Counted from the first letter of the stretch, positions 45,035 to 57,917 are shown. The stretch is DNA of 64,000 bases from Epiperipatus broadwayi (GCA_028023455.1 JAQFVV010000273.1:325489-389488), one strand, 5' to 3'. Notes: a model not told the origin generated them from the letters alone. A program made the numbers and translations.

Positions 45035-46900
45035 GTTTTTGGTTATGCATACTGTGGCCTAAGGTGATGCTGCAGTACCACCAAGAAGTCTGCAAGTGAT
45101 AAATTTCTATACGAAAATTGCTGAAATCAATGCAAAATTAAAATACTTAAGGCAAGATATCTGAAAAAATCACTGAAGTCTATGAAATTACAATGCCTAA
45201 GGCTAGACATCAAAAGTAAGTTTTTTTTAAAAAAAACAAGTACAAAAAAAGTAAAAAATCAAGTGAAATAATATGTAAAATTTAAAAAAGTACACACAAA
45301 AAAAAATTGGTTCAAAAATGGCTGAAGTTGATGGAAAATTAAAATTAAAACATCAAAGGCAAGACATACTGAAAGATCACTGAAGTCTGAAAAATTAAAA
45401 TGCCTAAATCTAGACATCAAAATAAGTAAAAAATCAAGTGAAATAATATGTAAATTTTAATAAAGTACGTACACACATCAAATCAGTAAGAACATATAAA
45501 ATACTCCTCCCACCTAAATTTAGACATCAGAAGTAAGTAAATAATCAAGTACAAAAACAAAAAGTAAGTAAAAAATCAAGTAAATACATAAAATTTAAAA
45601 AAGTACACACACACAACTAAAATCGGTAAAAGTACATACATAAAATACCTTCCCTGCCTAAAGCTAGACATCAAAAGTAAGTAAAAAATTAAGTACAAAA
45701 ATGTAAGTAAAAAATCAAGTGAATTAATACTTAAATTTTTAAAAAGTACACACACACACACACACAAAAGTAAAAATACATAAAATAACCTCCCTCCCAG
45801 CAATAAATTGAAATGGTTCAAAAACAAATAAAATACAAATTTAAAAATCGCTCAAAAATAAGTAAAATACAAATTGCAAAAACAGAAATCCCCCCTCTCT
45901 ATACATGTGAATCAGTTACTTTGAAATTGTCACTCTTATGCAATGAAAAGAAAATTTTGGATAACTTATAATTAAATAATTTAAAAAAACAGCAAAGCCT
46001 AAAAATCTATAACTTTGCCACTCCCATCACATATATGGATGTGTAAAAACACGCACATCATGTATTGTTTACATCTATTATTTAAATTTATAACTGTAAA
46101 TTGGTAATTATTTATGCATCATCTAGTATTATTTTATGTACAGATTTAAATAAATATACAAACATACATGCATTTACATATTATTATCATTTTATTAAGT
46201 TGCTTTTATTTAATATACACTATCATGTAGGGTTTAAAATAAGAAAAATATACTACCATGGAACATAGTAAGCTAAACATTATGATAGGTAAAGAATACC
46301 ATTTCAATATTTAAAGTTGCAAAATGAAATGTGATATAATAGATCTCTCACATTAAAAAATATAATTGCTTGGCAAAATGAAATGTGATATAAAACACAA
46401 CCTCCCCCCCCCCCTTGAATCATTTTAAAATTCGATTCATAACATCCAAAAAACCAAGTACAACTCACACACACACAAAAAAGATAAATACATACCAAAA
46501 ATAAGTACTTACAAAAGATAGACATCATGGGCAATTTGAAAGTAGCCAAAAAAAAAAAAAACAATCAAACTTTAACTTTGCATAAAAATTATTTGGATAA
46601 GCTAGTTCAAACAGATTGCAGATGATTCTAAAAATACAACACAGATGGTTTGTATGTAGGCAATATAACATTCAAATTTTGAGTCTTTGTATGAAAAGAA
46701 TTTGGAGAAGCTTGTTGAAACAGATTGCAGATGATTATAAAAATACAGGATGTCTTTAAAGTTGGCAAAAAGAACACTCAAACTTTGAGATTTTGCACGA
46801 AAATTATTTGGAAAACCTTGTTCAAACAGATTACATATCATTATAAAAATACAACATGGATGGTTTCTATGTAGGCAAAAAGAACATTCAAACTTTGAGA
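45035..46900 (+). repeat. Left arm of a large inverted repeat
   Basis: Homologous, in reverse complement, to 49459-50873. It begins TTTTTGGTTATGCATACTGTGG and contains a tandem block (CTAGACATCAAAAGTAAGT at about 45199, 45410, 45518 and 45661), (CA)n stretches, poly-C runs such as C12 near 46403, and three units of about 100 bp at 46602-46900 (GTTCAAACAGATTGCAGATG). All open frames in it are short and not conserved between arms. Confidence 0.85.
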
Positions 46901-49458
46901 CATCAAAAACAGTTGTAATGCCAGATATTTTTTTAAAGTGCACATACAGATCAAAAACATCGCTCTAAATACATCAACTTTAAAAAAGTACACACACACA
47001 TGAAAAACAGTTGTAACAATGTTAAATAACTAAATTTTATGTTAAACTCCATTCTGAATCTATATAAGCATAATTCATATATTTTCAAACAAAGATAAAA
47101 CAAAATAGGTATCATCATTTTAATGAGTTTCATTTAGTTTAGATGAATTTAAAGTTATGTAAGATCATTAAGATTAGATTTATTTCATAGCTTAAGAAAT
47201 TTAAATAGTAAGAAAGATTTTTTTGTTGTGCACATTTAAAGAATAGAATAGCTACCGTTTAAGTTTAGTCTGATTTTAGAATCAAAATAGAGTTCTGCAG
47301 AAATTTATTACTGATCTTTCTGCTTCTAGTGGGCATGGTGGGCATGGTCTAGATTGCTTTCTCCATCAGTGCAGTAAGGTGAGCAAGTGTTGTGGGTCTT
47401 CTTCTTTTTCCATCTCTACTTAACAATACCAATAGTTGTCTTCTACCCCACAATGACATCATAAAATCACAACATTTAATAAAAAATAAATAAAAGTAAA
47501 AAGAAAAAAGAAAAGTTTTGCCAAAGCTGAAATTTTAGTTTATACCCTATTCATTCTAAAACTTGTTTAGAATTTATTTTTCTCTCAATTATTTGATATA
47601 CACTATTTTTAGTAAAAACTGTGAATCCTTCAGTATTATCAATTTTTGAAGGCAGTTCCCAGATTTTTTAACTGAAGTTGTTTTTAAAAGAGATTTGCAA
47701 TGAATTATTTTTTTTCTCTTACCCCCGTCTTGTTTTTAAACCACTAATTAGGTCAAGATTTAGTGAAAGGATTTTAGAAAACAAACTTTAGGACTGTAAA
47801 CAACTTACTACATATGTAACTGATTTTATTTTAATTGACTTTATATGTGAAAATAAGATTAATTTACACAAAAGCCTATAATAATTTAATTCTAAAATAA
47901 ACTCAAAGAATTGCAATGCTCTTAAATCTATTACATTACAAGGTCTTTCACATAAATATGTATGTTCATGTTACACATACAGGAAGGTTTACCTTAGATT
48001 TAATTTTGCAAATTATAACTTGTATGTGCATAAACATTTATTTCACATATGTATATATAGTAATGAATATGCACACACACAGATCTATAATTTAATATGA
48101 CAATATAAGGATAGGTTTAAAGTTAATATACACATATTCAAACAGACAAATACAAAAATACATTCTACTATGTAATATAGTAGGTAAAACAGGAGAGACA
48201 CTACATCTGACTATGTCAATATGTATACTAAACATATACATATAATTATTACAGTTAAAGTATGCTATACCTATATATACACATATATGAAAATAAGCCT
48301 TACTATAGATAATTTATGATGAATTTAAGTGAACATATATGCATTGGGAGGGTTTGAACTTTGAAAAGATACTACTATGGAACATAATAGGTGAAACAGG
48401 ATGATGGCTAAATACCAATTCAGTATGCAATAATGGTAATAATATAATAACATAAAACACAGAGCTCATGTAATAGGAATGTATATTGAGCACACAAACA
48501 TATTTGGGGTGATTACTGTATACCACCATTTGGCACATTAAATATTTAATGGGTTGCGAATATGCACCAAGAAATAAGAATATAAATATCTGATAGCAAA
48601 AATATTTGTACATTTTAAGAAAATGTTAGTGTTAATAAAATAAATTACTAAGTTACACTACCTATGCTTTGTATAGTTTTTTCAAATTCAATTGTGAATT
48701 TGAACTCAAATAATCATAATGTTAAATTTCACAATTATTTTTAAAATGTAATTATTCAATAAATTGCAACAAAAATTGCAACTAAAATTAATGCACAAAA
48801 AGCATTAACCAGTACCACACCATTTTTCTAAATTATTGTGTTGAAAAAAATGGTTACAAAAGATAGGGCATTATAAAAATGTGATGTGCTATACTATAAA
48901 TTTCTAAGAAAGAAATATGATGTAATAGACATTTCACATGAAAAATATAATTGTTTAGGCTAACAAATTTAATAAAAATTTAACTGAACTAGTCTTTTGA
49001 AATACTTGCTTAGTTTTATTATGACCTATTAATTACTTCTAAGTGCTAGCAATACAATTTATTGGGATTATTTATATTTTAATGATGCTAATATGGTCCT
49101 TTTTATTTAGTAAACATGCACAACAGGCAACATTTCAAAAAACCCTGCTGATATTAAAGTAAGTATAGTGTTTTTACCTTTGCTTAGCCAAAATGATGAA
49201 AATGTGAGATTTCCCAAAAACAGAAGATGAGGCAGTGGCATTTTTATAGAGCAATAGTGTTTTGCCCTCTCAAAAATGTGTGTCAACAGGCATCAAATGA
49301 GGCTTTACATGAGACAAAAGATGCAATGGAAATGCATATTATGGTCTGTAAAAAATTCATAGCAGTTAAAAAAGCAATTTTGTTCAAGGGCTGCAGATTA
49401 TTATTTGTCTCAGCCATCTGAACCATTTACTTTAAAGTGTAAATCCCAATTGATCATT
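46901..49458. other. Spacer of the inverted repeat
   Basis: About 2.5 kb. It holds further diverged pieces of the arm sequence in left-arm orientation (about 48110-48430, with ACTACTATGGAACATAATAG; and about 48860-48960), plus the candidate microexon at 47330. No transposase-like frame was found. Confidence 0.5.
47330..47378 (+). CDS. Candidate 49-nt microexon, product unknown
   Basis: A pyrimidine-rich acceptor (CTTTCTGCTTCTAG) precedes, and a strong donor (AAG/GTGAGC) follows at 47379. Only one frame is open: GHGGHGLDCFLHQCSK. No neighbouring exon or recognisable family. Splice-like motifs at this quality arise by chance, so this is a weak call. Confidence 0.15.
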
Positions 49459-50873
49459 TTCTTTTTGCCTACTTTAAAGCCATCCTGTATTTTTATAATA
49501 ATTTGCAATCTGTTTGAACAAGCTTCTCCAAATAATTTTCATACAAAGTCTCAAAGTTTGAATGTTCTTTTTGCATACTTTAAATCATCCTGTATTTTTA
49601 TAATCATCTGCAATCTGTTTGAACAAGCTTCTCCAAATAATTTTCATGGGAAAACTCAGTTTGAATGTTCTTTTTCCTACTTTCAAATTGCCCATGATGT
49701 CTATCTTATGTAAGTACTTATTTTGTAAGTATTTGTGGGTTTTTTTTGTGTGTGTGTGTGTGTATTATACTTGGATTTTTTGGATGTTATGAATCCAATT
49801 TAAAATTTAGTTGGGGGGGGGTGTCTTTTATGTCACATTTTATATGACCAAGTGATAAATATTATTTAACATGAGAGATCTCTTTTTTCACCTTTCATTT
49901 TGCAACTTTTAATATTGAAACAGTATTCTTTACCTATCATAATATTTCACCTACTATGTTCCATAGTAGTATATTTTTCTTAGTTTAAACCCCTCCAAGT
50001 TAGTGTATATTAATTAAAAGGAACTTGATAAAATAATATGTAAATGCATGAATGTGCATATATTTGCATAAATCTGTACTTAAAATAATACTATCTGATA
50101 TACATAGTTAAATTATTCATAAATAATTACCATGTTAAAGTTATAAATTTAAATAAAAGACATATACATTACATGGTGTGGCGGGTTTTTACACTTACAT
50201 GTAGATGTGAACGGAGTGCCAATGTTATAGATTTTTAAGCTTTGCTATTTTTTTAAATTATTTAAATCTAAGTTATCCAAAATTTGCTTTTCTTTGCATA
50301 ATAGTGACAATTTTGAAGTAATCAATTCACATATGTAAAGAAAGGTGTGTGGGGGGGGGATTTCTGTTTTTGCAATTCGAATTTTACTTATTTTTGAGCA
50401 ATATTTTAATTTGTATTTTATTTATTTTTGAGTCATTTCAATTTATCACTGGGGGGGGGTTATTTTATATATTTTTACTGATTTTGTGTGTGTGTGTGCT
50501 TTTTTAAAATTTACATTGTATTCCACTTGATTTTTTACTTATTTTGGATGTCTAGCTTCAGGCAAGGGGAGATTTTATTTTATATATTTTTTCCCATTTT
50601 GTGTGTGTGTGTACTTTTTAAAATTTAGGTATTATTTCACTTCATTTTGTATTTCCTTTTTTTGTACTTGATTTTTTTTACTTACTTTTGATTTCTAGCC
50701 TTAGGCATTTTAATTTCATAGTGTTCAATGATTTTTTCAGATATTTTGCTTTAGGTGTTTTAATTTTAATTTTCCATTGATTTCAGCCATTTTTGTATAG
50801 AAATTTATTACTTGCAGGCTTATTGGTGGTTGTGCAGTATCACCTAGTGGTCATAGTATGCATAACCAAAAAC
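49459..50873 (-). repeat. Right arm of the large inverted repeat
   Basis: Reverse-complement partner of 45035-46900. It is shorter because it has fewer tandem units (two CTAGMxATC-type blocks against four; two to three 100-bp units). G9-G10 runs at 49812, 50352 and 50451 pair with C runs of the left arm. The arms have clearly diverged from each other, so this is not an assembly artefact. Confidence 0.85.
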
Positions 50874-51539
50874 TACCATTCTAATGAAACATCTACAAAT
50901 ATGTTGTTGCCTTTTTAGAAAATATAATGGTACTTTTCAAAGTCATAGTATTTATACAATTAAAATAAGTAATGCTTTCTTTGGAAAAAATAATTATACA
51001 TAAAAATTATTATCAAAAATATTAAAATTATTTTCAATAAATATTAATAATATCCACTTTACAATTTACATCATCTTTGTGAAATTTATATGACAACAAT
51101 GGAATTAAAATTACAAAATATTTTTAGTTACTTAAATTTACATACTATAACAATAAAACAAATACACTAATTATATTTAAACATATGTAAAAGTTAGGAT
51201 ACTTTAATTAAATGTTAATAACAAATGTTATCACCTAGACCACATATGAACATATGTATAATACATGCTGCATTATATAAACTATCTAGCAAGATCAACT
51301 AATTTACAATATATACAAATATTAGCATATTATTAATAATGTAAAAAAATATTATTTTTAATTCCCAAGGAAAGCTATAGAAAGGAATAAATGTCTTAAT
51401 ACTATAAAACACCAGAAATGATATTTTATCAATAAGAAAAAAAGATATTATTATAATCAAACAGATAAATGTTATCATGAATTAGATATTAGCAAAAAAC
51501 AAAGATCAAAATATCTTCCACAATTGTTATCATTTCAGA
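50874..51539. other. No feature seen
   Basis: AT-rich, no supported gene. Confidence 0.4.
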
Positions 51540-52620
51540 ATTAGTTGATATTCTAAGTGAAGAAGTGAGACATGCAATTAATTCTATAAGGAAAAAGTTT
51601 ATTATTGATATTTAAAGGAAAGCTTGTGAAATAAATGTTATCAATGCTGTTTATTCAATTCCTAAATGATAAACATGTGTTTAATGTTTAGAATGATGCA
51701 ATATTAATATTAATATTTATGAAGGGAATCAAAATGTTGTTAGAAATGAAAATATTCTTAATATTCCATGTATAAAATCACTACCACAATTAATACAATC
51801 CACCTAGAATTAAATTTAGATTCTTACTGATCAAACGAATATGACTTATCACTATGCTTTAAATATGTAAAATAAATAAAAAGTATTTGACTATTTAAAT
51901 CTTTTTAAGATGAATACATTTTTCATTGTCATGTTATAGACTTAATGTATAAAATTATATGAAAAATATTTATGTCATCTAAATATTGCAGATGATATAA
52001 GTTATTTTGTAATGAATGTTGTGCACATTTGGAAAATGTTGCCAAGAGTGGGGTGCAGGGGGAGTCTTATGAAATGCAAGTAGAAATAAATAGGGCTAAC
52101 GTTGAATGCTAAAATATTGAAATAATCTTTGACGGATTTTCTCTAAAGAAAAAAATGAGCACTAATAGTCATTAAATCACAAATTTTTAAAATTAAAAAT
52201 ATTTTGGTCATACTATTAATACATATGAAAATATAATGGATAAAATATATCATATAATTAAATTTTCACTAAGAATATTTTGTATAATGAACATAACACT
52301 AAAAGCAATATGCTTACATGGTTGTTAACATGGTATGACTAGGAGCATTTTTTTCAGTTTCTTAATTATGGATCTGAAACACGATTATATTATAGTTCAG
52401 CAATTAAAAGAATTGAGACTGCATAAGAAATGTATAGGGAAATATTTGTTAGAGTAACAAGAGAATATCTAAAATCAAGTTTGTGTGTCAGAAAACAAAA
52501 ATATGTCTGGGATATTTATGGAATTATAAATTTATTGAAGTTGAGATAAGCTTGGCAAATTGCTATAAGAAATTATAATAAGTGGACAGAGGAAATATTA
52601 AATGCCAAAGTATTATAAAA
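51540..52620 (+). pseudogene. Non-LTR retrotransposon RT relic (second family)
   Basis: EEVRHAINSIRKKF (about 51560) matches the block before RT motif 1. NIADDISYFVMNVVHIWKML (51982-52041) contains the catalytic ADD motif C. KYFGHTINTYENIMDKIY (about 52198) is the YLG block, and LNYGSETRLYYSSAIKRIET (about 52366-52425) is the LYGSETW block of RTE/CR1-type elements. Frames shift repeatedly and stops are frequent. The relic ends at (TA)n, 52628. Only the RT half is present. Confidence 0.75.
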
Positions 52621-52622
52621 AT

Positions 52623-52627
<5 letters not shown>

Positions 52628-52709
<82 letters not shown>
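52628..52709. repeat. (TA)n microsatellite after the LINE relic
   Basis: About 40 TA units. Confidence 0.95.
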
Positions 52710-52712
<3 letters not shown>

Positions 52713-53667
52713 TTATAATTAATAAATGAAATGGAGAAGTTAGCTGGTGTTATGTAACAGAAAGGTTAGGAATAAGTACAATTGGATTAAACTTAAAGAG
52801 ATCATTATTTTGCTAATGATCATTGATGATTGAAGATAGTGATGATATCAAAATATGATATATGAAAAATATAGAAAATATATTATTACAAATGAAATCA
52901 CCTCACTTTTATAAGCATTAAAAGAAAATTAATTGTAATATAAATTAAGAAAGATACAGTTAATTATGCAAAAAAAATGTTGATAACTTTTATATATAAG
53001 TATACAAGATAAAATAAACAATTGAAATGGAATTATGTTTTAGTTAAAATACAATACAATCACAGCATCATCTATTCTAATAAAACAATTTTATGTTTCA
53101 AAAAGTTATTTTAGTTCATATTTTGCAAACCATAAACCAATTCTGAAATATCAGAAAAAAATGCATGTTTAACTTTTACTCATAGATTTTAAATGTCTCA
53201 GTTTAAGTTTGCTATGACTTGTACATATCATATTTCTACATTGAGACTTTTTTAAAAATAAAGTGATGTTTTATTTTCATTGACATGTATTTACTTCTAT
53301 TGTTAATATTTATTGATTGTGGGGTTTTGATCCCATTGTACATCCTATAATATTGGTATGCATATGTATTTAAAGCTGAAATGTAAAAAATAGACATAAA
53401 TACACAAAATATTTATGTACATATTTATTTAAAATACAATATGGAATAATATAAATATTGATTTAGTATATTTTGTATATTTTACAAATATCAATTACAA
53501 AAAAGTACCTATAAATACTTTTTAAAAAAAATAGATTTAACGTTTTTCATCTGTGCGATCTATATATGTGGAACACAACTTTTTTAATTTTCTTTTAGTT
53601 TTTAATAAAACAATTTTTATTTGCGATTTTTTTTCCATTTAAGTATTAATTTTAAAATGATATAACA
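52710..53667. other. No feature seen
   Basis: AT-rich, no supported gene. Confidence 0.4.
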
Positions 53668-53688
53668 ATATATATATATATATATATA

Positions 53689-54052
53689 AACAAGTTATAA
53701 TTCACGTAACTTGCTATCACTTGCATTTATGATCAATAGATGGAGCTTTACCAAAACATCCAAACAAGCATATATTTGTTTACATAAATGTCAAAACAGT
53801 CTGAATTCACTATCTCTTTCCTTGGCACCACCTTCAGATCAGCTGATTTCAAGCTAATTTGCTATCATCAGTGAAGGATAGGGCTAGAAACTAGATCTAA
53901 ACACTGACTCCAAGCGTTTATGCAACAAGTTTCTATCAGTTTGCAAGCATGAATTTTTCAGACACGTAATGTCTTCAAACCCAGCCTAACAAGCCAGATA
54001 GCTACATGGATCTGATATCAGTTCAGTTTCACCACATAGTCAAAGCCTCTGC
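53689..54052 (-). mobile_element. Short retrozyme- or PLE-like element carrying a hammerhead
   Basis: A 364-bp, GC-richer insert bounded on both sides by (TA)n (53668-53688 and 54053-54068). It has no open frame, but its minus strand contains a near-complete type I hammerhead ribozyme. Known carriers of type I hammerheads in animals are PLE pseudo-LTRs and small non-autonomous retrozymes. This insert fits the latter in size, and the TA flanks match the PLEs in this window. No copy was recognised elsewhere in the window. Confidence 0.6.
53831..53877 (-). ncRNA. Type I hammerhead ribozyme
   Basis: Minus-strand order: stem I 5' strand CCUUCA (53877-53872); core CUGAUGA (53871-53865); stem II UAGC...GCUU, 3 bp plus a U-U mismatch at 10.1/11.1; GAAA (53850-53847); stem III AUCA/UGAU with a 2-nt loop; C17 at 53837, the predicted cleavage site; then UGAAGG, perfectly complementary to the first strand (6 bp). 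All invariant core bases are present. The U-U pair in place of G-C at the base of stem II and the very short stem III may lower activity. Confidence 0.75.
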
Positions 54053-54068
54053 AATATATATATATATA

Positions 54069-55168
54069 GTAGGTAAATTAAATACTTTTGAGCATTAGTC
54101 ATATTTGGGAAGTTATATATATATGGTAATGACTCATAGCCTGCTAGTTAGCTATACAATATTAATGGATAAATAAATGGTAAGTATATGTATAGTAAAT
54201 CGAAATTTTTTTTCAACCTTTAGCAAATGGCTTTCATTATTCTTACTGAGGGAGAAATGGTGATAAAGACTTTGCTCTGTATTTATGTAATTAAAAACAA
54301 TATCAATTCTATTTATTTAAAGTACTGAAATTTTAAATGCGGATATCCAAATAGTTTTGTCTATATGTCTGTGGGTTTATCGATTTTTTTTTTACATATA
54401 CATATGTACGTATTATTTGTTTATTATTTTATTGGCTTATATAAATAAGATTGACACCGTCGCGAAAAAGCAAAAAAAAAAACTAACATTAATAATGCAT
54501 TTTATTAGGAAGTAAGGAAAGAAAAACAGGATTTTGATATAAATGCGTAATTACGGTTGTATTGATTTACTATTAAAAGTTAATAAGAAATGTAAACATC
54601 TCATTAAGATAAAACAAGCGCAGAATTAATTCAAATGTCAAAACGGCAAATCCGATTGCTGTAATCTTATTGGTAAAAAAATCTTGACTTCATTTTATTG
54701 TTAAAAATGAAAATTCTAAGTAAATTGCTTTTTAAAATATTTTTTCAAATCGTTATATTTTAATTCAAAATATATTTCACAGAAATTTACCATAAATGTA
54801 TTCCATATATTATTAAATAATTAATCTTATATACAAAAGTGCGCATTTCGTAATGTGAAATATCATGAATGTTTATGACAGAGCACTAAGTTTAAGGCGT
54901 TGAATAATTTTGTTAAAATGGTAATATGTTTTGAAAAACTAGTATAAAGTTTGATTAATATTGCTTGGACTTAGTATGTAGTAGCTTAGTTACTCTATTT
55001 GATTTTGTTAAAGAAATTAATATTGATCCTTTTGAGTTTAGCTGTTTGACGTTCCGATTCTATAATTATTCACAGAGGGAGTTGCTGAAATATTTTAAAA
55101 AAGTTGTTGGTAATTTGAGTGTGTTTTATGTATTTTCAACTAGCAATATGCTTTTTTTCATATATATA
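54069..55168. other. No gene seen
   Basis: AT-rich; one 68-codon frame at 54965-55171 is unrecognised and probably chance. Confidence 0.4.
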
Positions 55169-55585
55169 TGAAAATTACTTCAAATTTGCAACTCAACCAG
55201 ACTAGGCAAAGAAAATAAACTCTAAAATACAAATAATGGTTTAAATGTTACAGGCAGACTTATCAAGTGTAAAAGTCTAAAAATAAACAACAAATTTTTG
55301 CCAAACATTACCCACAATTTCACTTACATCCCACACATTATTAATGTTAAAATAACTTTTAGTCTTTATTATTAAAAATTTACAATACTGAATCAGTTAA
55401 CGTGTATTAATATTAAGGGATTGTGTTATTGTGGAATTGTGGGTAATATTTAGTATATATACATATATATAATTTCTTTTAGACCTTTACACTTGCGAAA
55501 TCTGTGTGTAGACATGAAACAAGAGGTTGAGTTTTAAAGTTCAACTTCTTTGTTCTAGTCTAGTTTACTGGTAATTTTGAGATAA
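55169..55585. mobile_element. Fold-back (long-TIR) element, about 420 bp
   Basis: Left arm 55169-55323 and right arm 55431-55585 are diverged reverse complements of about 155 bp. Clear anchors are ACATTACCCACAATTTCAC against GTGGAATTGTGGGTAATATT, and AGTGTAAAAGTCTAAAA against TTTTAGACCTTTACACT. The roughly 105-bp loop is unique. No transposase; target duplication not resolved. Confidence 0.7.
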
Positions 55586-55633
55586 TTGTGTTTATTTTAT
55601 TGACTAATTTAGGCTTTAATATATATATATATT

Positions 55634-55666
55634 GAAGCAGTCAGATCTATGTTTGATCTGAGCTTC
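55634..55666 (+). other. 33-nt stem-loop GAAGC-AGT...A-GCTTC (copy 2)
   Basis: Same outer stem GAAGC/GCTTC and AGT/A internal loop as at 25779, but the inner stem is CAGATC/GATCTG (6 bp) with a 7-nt loop. Total length is again 33 nt. It also directly follows (TA)n. Confidence 0.6.
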
Positions 55667-55763
55667 ATGATATTCCACCCATTTCCTAATTTAAACCTCG
55701 TTACTAATTGTAAATATTTCCAGATCCTGTAATGAGATTTTATACCCTTTTCCGTAGACGTCT

Positions 55764-55875
55764 GACTTTGGTTAAAAACTGCTCTGTTAGTTAAATAATT
55801 ATTAAAACTAATTATGTTAGACTTTGGTTAAAAACTGCTCTGTTAGTTAAATAATTATTAAAATTAATTATGTTA
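55764..55875. repeat. 56-bp tandem duplication
   Basis: Two units starting GACTTTGGTTAAAAACTGCT at 55764 and 55820, differing at one base. Confidence 0.9.
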
Positions 55876-56454
55876 TATTTAATTCTATTTATACTACCAA
55901 TTATCTTATCGTAAAATAATAATAAAAATGCTCTTCAAAGAGTATTTAATATTAGATCAGGCGTGTATTGCTTATAAATGGTTAAATATGTGTTAGTATA
56001 AGATTTCATTACACTTGAATGTTTATTTCATAATTTGCAATTTTGTCAAATTTTTATGATCAAAAGTTACATTTCTTCAATACGTTTTAAATTGTTGTTT
56101 TTTTCAAAGCAATGGGGAATATTTCATAAATTAATTCAAAATGACAAGTTTAATTTAAGGGTGGTTCTAATTTAAAATCGTTTGTCTAGATTTTACAAAC
56201 TCATTTTCTAAGTAAAAAATGAATTAAAGATAATGGATTTGAAGGTCTTATCGAAGTAATTGATCGATTTTTAATTAGATAAATTCCTTTTAGTAACAAG
56301 ACAAGGCATAGAGATCAGAATGGGTGGGAAAATCACAGAAAGGAGCATATAAATTCCAAAAAATTTATTTAGAAAAAGTCATTACATTCAATTTTAAGAA
56401 GATTTGCCACTGGAAATTATGTCCCTTTTCATATTGAACCTTAATCATACTCAC
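55876..56454. other. No feature seen
   Basis: AT-rich; if the exon at 56455 is real this would be downstream intron. Confidence 0.35.
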
Positions 56455-56566
56455 AGTATGGTATGTGGATAACATCAGGGATCTGATTGTTGGATCCCAA
56501 AGTCCCCAATAAATCTTCAAATGTTTCTGCTAAAATAGAACTCTGCGATGTCCAATTGTAAGCTGC
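56455..56566 (-). CDS. Candidate internal coding exon, product unknown
   Basis: On the minus strand, ATTTTAG precedes an open 112-nt stretch reading AAYNWTSQSSILAETFEDLL then GTLGSNNQIPDVIHIPY, followed directly by a strong donor, GTGAGTATG. Composition is balanced and GC-richer than its surroundings. It starts in phase 0 and leaves one base for the next exon. I do not recognise the protein family. No partner exon was found within reach, which fits a gene with very long introns or a lone exon relic. Confidence 0.4.
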
Positions 56567-57917
56567 CTAAAATCCATTATGAAATTAATCTATAAAATGA
56601 ATTTTATTTGAGTTAAGTGTGCACCTACATTTTTTTTTTAAATCAAACTGGACTAGGTATTCCTGAGTCAACAAGCAAGATATGAAGAACTGATAATTTT
56701 TAATATTTGATTAAACCACAACTTTGCAATATATTCATGAATTATCTCACTAATTATGTTAAAAGTAATTATAGCCTTAAATCTTGTTTCTTCATCTTAT
56801 TATGCTTAAAAATGTTACACAGTAATTCTCTATGTTGTTACATCTCTAATTATAAATTAATACTTTAATAATTTTCTTTTTCTTTTTATGGCAGTTTATC
56901 TTGAATAAGTTTTACTTGTATTTGATTTAATGATTATTACTATCATTTACTTGCGTTATGATATGCCAATAATACTTTCAACATGACAATGTTTTCATTT
57001 AAATTTGTCCTAAGAAAATATTTAACATATAAAGTTTTATAGCATATCTCTTGCCTATAAGAACTAAATTAATAATAGTTCTATTATTTATCAGGTTGAA
57101 AGATTTATTAATTATTTGATATCAGTTCACCAAGAGCTGATATAAATTTTATCAGCTTAGCTTATAGCTATTATGCTCCTGGGTTTATTTAATTTCAAAA
57201 ATATTATTCACATGTGTTAATTTGAATTTATTATGGGTTTGACAGAGTTTTGTGAAAGAGAGACATATATTTTCTGAGTTAAGCCTGGTCTTCCAGCATT
57301 CATGTTTGGGAGAAGTATGATATAAGGAAGAATTATTATATAATTGGGTTCAAGCATTTGCCTATCATAAGTTTGATTTTAATATTATTGACTAAGTTGT
57401 CACATCAAGCATTTATATTATAATTTGGGCTTTAAATTTAATATTATGACAATAATATGATTTATGATTCTAATGTTTCTAGCACAAATGATCCTTTGAT
57501 TTCTTAGGTTTTTCATTCCTATGGTATTATTTTATAATTGATTGAAACATGAAGCAAATGTTATTTTTTCATTTGTGCATCACTTGGTTGGAACACCAAA
57601 GGTTTGTGGTTAAGTCTCTATCTGGCTTTATCCATGTTCCACAACTATTCGTGTGACTAAAAGGTACTTGTTGAAACAAGTATCATGGATCTTCTTAAAT
57701 CTTTGACAAAACCATTCACTTCATACTCATTCAAATGTTCATAACGTGTTAGTACCATTGTCATTGCTGAGTTCAAATAATGTTCTGCATTGTTACTTTG
57801 TAATTTTTGATGAATTGATTTCTTTTAAAATCAACTTATTTTACATTTCTATGCAAATCAAAATAATCGTACTTTGCCAAGTGCTTAATTGAAATCATAA
57901 CTTTGTAATTCTGATGC

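Noticed and set aside
46304-46943. Several 85-115 codon minus-strand frames
   Set aside because: They lie in the left arm of the large inverted repeat and are not kept in the right arm; they echo the 100-bp tandem units.
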